Shown: piece after piece, positions 1-4,394 of the stretch
Numbering within the stretch: position 1 is the first letter of the stretch
How the letters are laid out: every line of letters starts with the position of its first letter
Origin: Frankiaceae bacterium
Lineage (GTDB): Bacteria > Actinomycetota > Actinomycetes > Mycobacteriales > SCTD01
Assembly: GCA_947479995.1 (NCBI GenBank)
Contig: CANKBT010000115.1
Span: 1 to 8,578 of the forward strand
Direction of reading: 5' to 3'
DNA: 8,578 nucleotides
Program-made: the position numbers and the translations under genes
The notes under the pieces: model-generated
Databases searched by the model: none
Seen by the model: the letters and a program-made list of their open reading frames with translations, nothing else
What the model was told of the DNA's origin: nothing

Positions 1-52
1 CTCCGGGGGCGGTGGGGTCAGGGCGCGTCCTGGTGACGCGCTCAGGGTTCGG

Positions 53-66
53 GGCACGGCGGTGCC
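53..66. other. Small inverted repeat upstream of the methyltransferase gene
   Basis: GGCAC and GTGCC arms surround a four-base spacer. It lies about 22 bases upstream of the methyltransferase start, next to a CACGTG hexamer at 66-71. The rest of bases 1-87 shows no gene end or recognisable promoter hexamers. The element could be an operator or chance in GC-rich DNA, and I assign no function. Confidence 0.25.
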
Positions 67-75
67 ACGTGCGTC

Positions 76-88
76 CAGACTAGTCGCA
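76..88 (+). promoter_or_regulatory. Possible -10 element / GACTAGTC palindrome at a leaderless start
   Basis: The perfect 8-bp palindrome GACTAGTC at 78-85 sits two bases before the ATG at 88. There is no Shine-Dalgarno sequence in the preceding 20 bases, which suggests a leaderless mRNA beginning at or near the ATG. In that case CAGACT (76-81) falls at the -12 to -7 position and keeps the A and T that matter most in a TAnnnT-type -10 element. No convincing -35 was found. The promoter assignment is inference; the missing SD and the palindrome are seen directly. Confidence 0.35.
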
Positions 89-891
89 TGTCGCAGGCAC
101 CGTCGAACGTCGCGCACCGGCCCGCCGGCCCCCTCGAGAGCGCCCGGGCGAACCGGCGGTGGTGGGACGCCGAGGCGCCCTCCTACTACGCCGAGCACGG
201 CGGCTTCCTCGGCGACGCCGACCTGCTCTGGTGCCCCGAGGGGCTGCGCGAGTCGGAGGCGCACCTGCTCGGCGAGGTCCGCGGGCGCGACGTGCTCGAG
301 GTCGGGTGCGGCGCCGGGCAGGGCGCCCGCTGGCTGGTCGGGCAGGGCGCCCGGGCGGTGGCGTTGGACGTCTCGCACGGCCAGCTCCTGCAGTCGCGCG
401 CGCTCGACCGCCGCACGGGCCTGCGGGTGCCGGTGGTGCAGGCCGACGCCCAGGTGCTGCCGTTCCGCGACGGCGCCTTCGACCTGGTCGCGAGCGCCTT
501 CGGGGGCCTGCCCTTCGTCGCCGACAGCGCGGGGGCGCTGCGCGAGGTCGCGCGCGTGCTGCGCCCCGGCGGGCGGCTGGTCTTCTCCGTCACCCACCCG
601 ACGCGCTGGGCGTTCCCGGACGACCCGGGCCTGCGCGGGCTCACCGTCCAGCAGAGCTACTTCGACCGGACGCCGTACGTCGAGGTCGACGCGGCCGGCG
701 AGGCGACGTACGTCGAGCACCACCGCACGCTGGGCGACCGCGTGCGCGAGGTCGTCGCCGCCGGCCTCGTGCTCACCGACCTCGTCGAGCCGGAGTGGCC
801 CGAGGGCCACGACCGCGAGTGGGGGCAGTGGTCGCCCCTGCGCGGGGCGCTCATGCCGGGGACGGCGGTGTTCGTCTGCGACCGACCCTGA
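88..891 (+). CDS. Class I SAM-dependent methyltransferase
   Basis: This 267-residue cytoplasmic protein is expected to transfer a methyl group from S-adenosylmethionine to an unidentified acceptor. The Rossmann-type methyltransferase fold is supported by motif I VLEVGCGAG (residues 69-77), the acidic residue closing strand beta2 in VALDVS (D94), the QADAQVLPF stretch (118-126) typical of the adenine-binding acidic loop, DLV at strand beta4 (132-134) and the post-motif LRPGG (158-162). The N-terminal part has a NRRWWDAEAPSYYAEHG segment (22-37) of the kind seen in actinobacterial family members. Length is normal for a stand-alone enzyme, so it looks complete. The ATG at 88 is chosen because it precedes this N-terminal region and no ribosome binding site supports another start. 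It is transcribed towards the neighbouring minus-strand operon and shares no operon with anything visible. The substrate cannot be read from the sequence: small molecule, lipid, quinone and rRNA targets all remain possible. Confidence 0.9.
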   Translation: MSQAPSNVAHRPAGPLESARANRRWWDAEAPSYYAEHGGFLGDADLLWCPEGLRESEAHLLGEVRGRDVLEVGCGAGQGARWLVGQGARAVALDVSHGQLLQSRALDRRTGLRVPVVQADAQVLPFRDGAFDLVASAFGGLPFVADSAGALREVARVLRPGGRLVFSVTHPTRWAFPDDPGLRGLTVQQSYFDRTPYVEVDAAGEATYVEHHRTLGDRVREVVAAGLVLTDLVEPEWPEGHDREWGQWSPLRGALMPGTAVFVCDRP

Positions 892-910
892 CCGGCTCCG
901 AGCAGCACCG

Positions 911-941
911 CGGCCCGCCGCCCCAGGGGGGCGACGGGCCG
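911..941. terminator. Hairpin terminator between convergent genes
   Basis: CGGCCCG-C-CGCCCC pairs with GGGGCG-A-CGGGCCG, giving a 14-position stem with one C/A mismatch around a 3-nt loop (925-927). It has no T tract, as is usual in very GC-rich actinobacteria. It lies 19 bases after the methyltransferase stop and 17 bases after the stop of the minus-strand repeat protein, so it can serve both directions. The same hairpin recurs at 4332-4370 downstream of the paralogous operon, including an identical 15-base left arm. Confidence 0.75.
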
Positions 942-958
942 AGGGCGTGCGGGGGCCG

Positions 959-3511
959 TCAGGCGCGGGCGCGCCGGCGGGCGACGAGCGAGCCGGCCAG
1001 GCCGGCGATCGCCAGGGCCGCGACGGCGACGGCGCCGCGGGTGGTGTTGTCCTCGTCCACCGACGTGGCCGCGGCCAGCGTGTAGGTGTAGGCCGAGGTG
1101 CCGACCGCGCCCTCGGGGGCGCCGTACGGCATCGCGGTGCCGCCGAGGTCGCCCATGGCGCGCAGCACGGCGGCCTTGCGGGCGTTCTCCTCGACCGTCT
1201 CGCCGCCCTTGGTGGCGAGCACCTGGGTGCCCTCCGCCGACAGGCGGCCGGCGCCGTCGGCGATCTGCGCCGGAGCGCCCTCGGCCGTGGCGAGCCCCTG
1301 CGCGATCTTCGTGCTGCCCGCGGCGGCCGTGACCAGGCCGTCGGCCAGCTCCTGGCTGCCGCCGGCGGCGGTGAGCAGGCCGGCGGCGAGCTTGCCCGCA
1401 CCGGCGGACGCGGCGCCGGCGCCCGCGGCGAGCTCGGCGCTGCCCGGGGCGAGCTGCCCGGCGAGCGCCTCGGACAGCGGCGCGGTGCCCTCCTCGTAGA
1501 GGCGGGCGGCGCCGTCGGCGAGCTGGCCGGTGCCGTCGGCGAGGTCGCCCGCACCGGCGGAGAGCGCGTCCGCACCGCTGCTCAGCGCGCTGACGCCGCC
1601 GACGGCGGTGCCGAGGCCGAGCACGATGCGGTCGAGGCCCTCGGCGAGGCCCGGGTTGGCCGGGTCGCCGCTCTGCAGGCCGGCCGCGATGCGGTTGAGG
1701 CCGGCGGTGAGGGTGGCGACGCCCGCGGAGAGCTGGGTGGTCGCGCCCTGCAGCTGCGCCGTGCCGCCCTGCAGGGCGGTGACGCCGGCGACGGCGCCGC
1801 CGAGGCCGGTGCTGACCTGGCCGAGCCCGGCCGAGGCGCCGGCGAGGCCGGTGGCCTGCGCGGCCTTGAGCTGGTCGAGGCCCGCGGCGACCTGGGTGAG
1901 CGCGCCGAGCGCGCCGGTGAGCTGCGCGCAGACGGCGGGCAGGTCGGCGCACGCGACGCCCGCGCTGGCGCCGGCGGTCGCCGCGGAGGCGCCGGCGATG
2001 CCCTGCTGGAGCTGGCTCAGCGCGGCCTGGCCCTGCGCGGCGGCGGTGTCGAGGCCGGTCCTGACCTGGTCGACGCCGCCCTTGGCGGTGGGCAGGCCGG
2101 TGGCCAGCTGGTCGAGGCCGGCCTTGACGCCGCCGAGGCCGCCCTGCACCTGGCCGAGGCCGGCGGCGAGGCCGGCCATGCCGCCGAGCACGGAGGTCGG
2201 GGCCGTCGGGCTGCCGAGGCCGGCGCGCAGGGCGTCGACGGCGGCGCGCAGCTGCGCGGCGCCGGCCGAGGCCGTCGGCAGGCCGGTGACGCCGGACAGC
2301 TGGGCGAGGCCCTCGCTGACCTGGCCGAGGCCGGCGTCGAGGCGCGCCGCCCCGTCGGCGGCGGCGCCCGCGCCCTCGGCCAGCAGGGCGTTGTTGTCGG
2401 CGATGGTGCCCGCGCCGGCGGCGGCGGTGTCGAGGCCGCCCGCGAGCTTCTCGGCACCGGTGACGAGGCGCACGAGGCCGTCGGCGAGCGTGCCGGCGCC
2501 GGGCGCGGCCGTGTCGTTGAGGCCGGCGGCGAGCTGGGCCGCGCCGGGGGCGGCGGTGCCCGAGAGGCCGGCCGACAGCGCGTCGGCGCCGTCGGACAGC
2601 TGGCCGAGGCCGTCGAGCAGCTTGGTGGCGCCGGCCTGGAGCGTGAGGAGGTTGGCGTCGATCTCGCGGGCGCCCTCGACGAGCTCGGTGGCGGTCTCGG
2701 CGCCGGCGGCGAAGTTGTCGCGGCCGGTGCCGATCTCGGTGCGGTCGTTGCCGACCGGCAGGGCGCGGACGCTGACGGCCGGGACGACGGCGTCGGTGAC
2801 CTGGGCGCGGTAGGTCAGGGTCTGCTTGAGCTGGCCGACCGGCTCGAACAGCACCATCGACCAGGCGACGAGCGTGCCGCCGCGGCCGTCGCCGGCGACG
2901 CTGGCGCGCTCGGCGGTGATCTCGCGGAAGGTGTCGGGCATGACGAGCGAGAGCTGGCCGACGTACGGGGTGGCCAGGTCGACCTGCTCGGTGTGCTCGC
3001 CGCTGGCGTCGGTCCAGGTGACCTGCTGCGGGGTGCGCGAGACGTTCTCGACCTCGTAGGTGACCTCGAGCAGGCCGCTGCGGCCCACCACCTCGTCGGC
3101 GCTGACGGGCGCGCCGTCGAGGGTGAGGCGGGGGGTCACGGTGATCGGCAGCTCGCCGGTGAAGTCGGCGACGGTGCGGCGCTTCTCGGTGCCGTCGACG
3201 TCGATCGCGTACTGCGCCTCGCCGTCGCGGACCTCGGGGGCCGAGAAGCCGTCGAGGTCGCGGACGCCCTCGCCGGAGGTCGGGTCGCCGAAGACGGCGG
3301 TGCCGGTGCCGGTGACGGTGATCTGGTTGTAGACGCGCGCGGCGTCGAGCGCGCCGTCGGCGTCGAACAGGGCGCTGACGCTCTCGCGGTTGACGACGCG
3401 GGTGTCGCCGTCGGCCGCGCTCGCGGCGGCGGCGGCGCCGCTGCCCGTCAGGGCCAGGGCGAGCAGGGCGGTGCCGGTGGTGGCGACCAGGAGCCGGGGG
3501 GCGGCGCTCAT
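959..3511 (-). CDS. Exported, C-terminally anchored xxxLxxG heptad-repeat protein (copy A)
   Basis: This 850-residue protein has a Sec-type signal peptide (residues 1 to about 32, hydrophobic LLVATTGTALLALALTG, likely cut after ASA). A beta-rich domain (about 36-255) follows, with RDLDGFSAP (84-92), LPITV (121-125) and VVGRSGLLEV (141-150). Residues 268-768 are Ala/Gly-rich repeats with a seven-residue beat (GLGQLSD, GADALSA and the like). The C-terminal signature is LRAMG...MPYGAPEGA (783-802), then one hydrophobic segment (about 826-843) and the basic end RRRARA. It should therefore sit outside the membrane, held by its C-terminus. The repeats match the X-X-X-Leu-X-X-Gly type known from YhgE/Pip proteins, but the multi-pass C-terminal part of that family is absent. 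C521 and C528 are the only cysteines. The ATG at 3511 overlaps the upstream gene's TGA (ATGA) and has GAGG seven bases before it, so translation is probably coupled. Homologues carry no function that I know. Function is unassigned; an envelope-spanning stalk or scaffold is inference. Confidence 0.85.
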   Translation of the reverse strand: MSAAPRLLVATTGTALLALALTGSGAAAAASAADGDTRVVNRESVSALFDADGALDAARVYNQITVTGTGTAVFGDPTSGEGVRDLDGFSAPEVRDGEAQYAIDVDGTEKRRTVADFTGELPITVTPRLTLDGAPVSADEVVGRSGLLEVTYEVENVSRTPQQVTWTDASGEHTEQVDLATPYVGQLSLVMPDTFREITAERASVAGDGRGGTLVAWSMVLFEPVGQLKQTLTYRAQVTDAVVPAVSVRALPVGNDRTEIGTGRDNFAAGAETATELVEGAREIDANLLTLQAGATKLLDGLGQLSDGADALSAGLSGTAAPGAAQLAAGLNDTAAPGAGTLADGLVRLVTGAEKLAGGLDTAAAGAGTIADNNALLAEGAGAAADGAARLDAGLGQVSEGLAQLSGVTGLPTASAGAAQLRAAVDALRAGLGSPTAPTSVLGGMAGLAAGLGQVQGGLGGVKAGLDQLATGLPTAKGGVDQVRTGLDTAAAQGQAALSQLQQGIAGASAATAGASAGVACADLPAVCAQLTGALGALTQVAAGLDQLKAAQATGLAGASAGLGQVSTGLGGAVAGVTALQGGTAQLQGATTQLSAGVATLTAGLNRIAAGLQSGDPANPGLAEGLDRIVLGLGTAVGGVSALSSGADALSAGAGDLADGTGQLADGAARLYEEGTAPLSEALAGQLAPGSAELAAGAGAASAGAGKLAAGLLTAAGGSQELADGLVTAAAGSTKIAQGLATAEGAPAQIADGAGRLSAEGTQVLATKGGETVEENARKAAVLRAMGDLGGTAMPYGAPEGAVGTSAYTYTLAAATSVDEDNTTRGAVAVAALAIAGLAGSLVARRRARA
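1208..2710 (-). repeat. xxxLxxG heptad-repeat region of copy A
   Basis: This encodes roughly residues 268-768. Leu (or Ile/Val) and Gly recur every seven residues, interrupted by short linkers such as SGVTGLP (406-412) and a two-cysteine break (521-528). TAAPGA occurs twice, 15 residues apart (319-324 and 334-339), which is a recent internal duplication; copy B has it once. At DNA level this gives many near-identical GAGGCCGGCGGCGAG-like runs, a substrate for slippage and recombination. Confidence 0.8.
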
Positions 3512-4125
3512 CGGGTGACCTCGGTGATCTGCGTGTCGGCGGCGGAGCGGGGGGCGGGGGGCGTGAAGTCGTGCGCGGCGGTCGGCTCGCGCTCCGCGTC
3601 GGCGGCGGTGCGCGAGGGGCGCACCGGCTCGAGCAGGACCTGCAGCAGCGACGTGACGAGGAAGGCCAGCGCGGCGGCGACGAGCACGGTCGTCGCGGCG
3701 GTCGTCGACTCGGTGGTGAAGGCCGACGGGTTGAGGGCGTACGTCGTCTCGTAGGCGCCGACGAGGGCGGCGGTGCCGAGCAGGCCGCTCCACAGGGACA
3801 GGCGGCCGGCCGTGGCGGTCGCGAAGGCGGTGATGACGGCGACGACGGCGACGGCGGCGATGGCGCGGCCCATCGGGATGTCCGGCAGGACGCCGGCGCG
3901 CAGGGCGTAGCCGGCCCACGCGGCGGCGAAGCCCACCGCGAAGCCGCCGGCGCGCCACGCGGGCGTGCGGTCGGGCACGAGGCCGAGGACGGCGCCGGCG
4001 GCCGCGCCGAACAGCGCGGTCCGCGGGAGGTCGGCGCCGAGGGCGGCGCCGTGGTCGGCGAGCAGGCCGGCCGTGACGGCGACTGCCGACCCGACCGCGA
4101 GGGTGCGCGTGCGCACTGAGGGCAT
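3508..4125 (-). CDS. Polytopic membrane protein, about six TM segments (copy A)
   Basis: This is a 205-residue integral membrane protein of unrecognised function. Hydrophobic stretches fall near residues 8-24, 36-50, 60-76, 87-107, 109-127 and 141-165. A hydrophilic tail (166-205) rich in Pro, Ala, Arg and acidic residues follows. Motifs shared with the paralogue at 6956-7546 are LxxTALFGxxAGAVLxLVP (33-51), VLPDIPxGRAIA (79-90), RLxLWxGxLGxAALVGAxE (108-126) and TTES (137-140). The start at 4125 is preferred over ATGs at 4134 and 4278: aligning both leaders places this ATG exactly opposite the paralogue's start, with a purine-rich site (GGGGA) at the same -14 to -10 offset. It is the first gene of its operon. 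Its TGA overlaps the ATG of the heptad-repeat gene, which implies stoichiometric co-production and probably a physical complex. It could be a channel, transporter subunit or assembly partner; the sequence does not decide. Confidence 0.82.
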   Translation of the reverse strand: MPSVRTRTLAVGSAVAVTAGLLADHGAALGADLPRTALFGAAAGAVLGLVPDRTPAWRAGGFAVGFAAAWAGYALRAGVLPDIPMGRAIAAVAVVAVITAFATATAGRLSLWSGLLGTAALVGAYETTYALNPSAFTTESTTAATTVLVAAALAFLVTSLLQVLLEPVRPSRTAADAEREPTAAHDFTPPAPRSAADTQITEVTR

Positions 4126-4223
4126 TCGTCTCATTCCCCGCCCCGGTGGGGGCGTGACGTGGCCGTCCACGGGGGTGCCGCTTCGGGTGTGTGGGGGGTT
4201 CCGCCGCGGTGCTCCGGCGGGCG

Positions 4224-4239
4224 GGCGCTCGTGAGCGCC
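4224..4239 (-). other. Perfect hairpin in the leader of operon A
   Basis: GGCGCTC and GAGCGCC form an inverted repeat (six pairs with a four-base loop CGTG). It lies in the transcribed leader about 100 bases before the start codon if transcription begins near the conserved box at 4268-4294. It may shape the long leader. There is no sequence match to the palindrome in leader B, so a shared regulatory role is not supported. Confidence 0.4.
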
Positions 4240-4267
4240 GTCCCTGTGATGCTGCGCTGTCGCCCCC

Positions 4268-4294
4268 GTCACCTGCATGACCACAAAGGACTAG
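4268..4294 (-). promoter_or_regulatory. Conserved promoter-region box, operon A
   Basis: This 27-bp block matches 7692-7718 at 22 positions. It includes the invariant plus-strand AAAGGACTAG (4285-4294), CATG and GTCAC. It lies 143 bases upstream of the chosen start, against 146 in the paralogous operon, while the flanking leader is not conserved. It also contains the dyad GTCA-CCTGCA-TGAC (4268-4281). The likeliest reading is the core promoter and transcription start region (minus strand CTAGTCCTTT), but no standard -10/-35 pair is evident, so an alternative sigma factor or an operator is also possible. Confidence 0.55.
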
Positions 4295-4311
4295 TCGGGC
4301 CTTCTGGGCGC

Positions 4312-4325
4312 GTGACCTGCATCAC
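4312..4325. promoter_or_regulatory. Operator-like dyad GTGA-N6-TCAC, operon A
   Basis: GTGACCTGCATCAC is an inverted repeat with perfect four-base arms (five if the flanking C and G are counted). This is the geometry of CRP/FNR-family sites (TGTGA-N6-TCACA). It lies 44 bases upstream of the conserved box, centred about 41 bases upstream of position 4278, which would suit an activator if transcription starts there. A degenerate counterpart lies at 7737-7750 in the other operon at almost the same distance. The regulator identity is inference. Confidence 0.5.
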
Positions 4326-4331
4326 GACGCG

Positions 4332-4370
4332 CCGCGGCCCGCCGCCCCACGAGGGGACGACGGGCCGCGG
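4332..4370 (-). terminator. Hairpin terminator of operon B
   Basis: A perfect 10-bp outer stem (CCGCGGCCCG with CGGGCCGCGG) continues inward through CG and CCC/GGG pairs, interrupted by two C/A mismatches, to a loop at 4349-4353. It begins 25 bases after the stop of the copy B repeat protein. It shares GCGGCCCGCCGCCCC and GACGGGCCG with the terminator at 911-941. It ends only about six bases before the operator-like dyad of operon A, so it probably insulates operon A from read-through. Confidence 0.8.
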
Positions 4371-4394
4371 ACGTGCCGTGCGGGTGCCGGGCGG

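Larger units (their letters stand above)
911..4325 (-). repeat. Tandem duplicated operon unit, copy A
   Basis: This is the first of two head-to-tail units of about 3.4 kb. It runs on the minus strand from an operator-like dyad (4312-4325) through promoter box, leader, membrane-protein gene and repeat-protein gene to a hairpin terminator (911-941). Every part has its counterpart in the same order in copy B (4332-7750), and the two units are separated by about six bases. The copies are diverged at sequence level, so this is an ancient duplication rather than a recent direct repeat. Confidence 0.8.

Noticed and set aside
959..1040. Sortase (LPXTG) anchoring of the copy A repeat protein
   Set aside because: A hydrophobic segment and basic tail are present, but no LPXTG-like motif precedes them in either copy, so plain transmembrane anchoring is more likely.
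1208..2710. CRISPR-like or satellite repeat array
   Set aside because: The repeated DNA is in frame, encodes Leu/Gly heptads and has no regular spacer structure. It is a coding repeat.
62..3754. Very long plus-strand open frame (over 1200 codons) running through the methyltransferase and antisense to the copy A repeat gene
   Set aside because: It is out of frame with the methyltransferase and gives a low-complexity Arg/Ala/Gly product. It is explained by the absence of stop codons in antisense frames of GC-rich repetitive sequence.
4126..4284. N-terminal extensions of the membrane proteins (starts at 4278/4284 and 7702)
   Set aside because: The extensions show little similarity beyond the first seven residues, use A or T at about a fifth to a quarter of third codon positions, and lack ribosome binding sites. 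The shorter starts align with each other and have SD sequences at equal offsets.
4285..4300. DosR/DevR-type box at GGACTAGTC near a triacylglycerol synthase gene
   Set aside because: The known box has two extra bases between GGGACT and AGTCCC half-sites. Here the half-sites abut, the outer bases do not match, and the copy at 7711-7720 is not palindromic.
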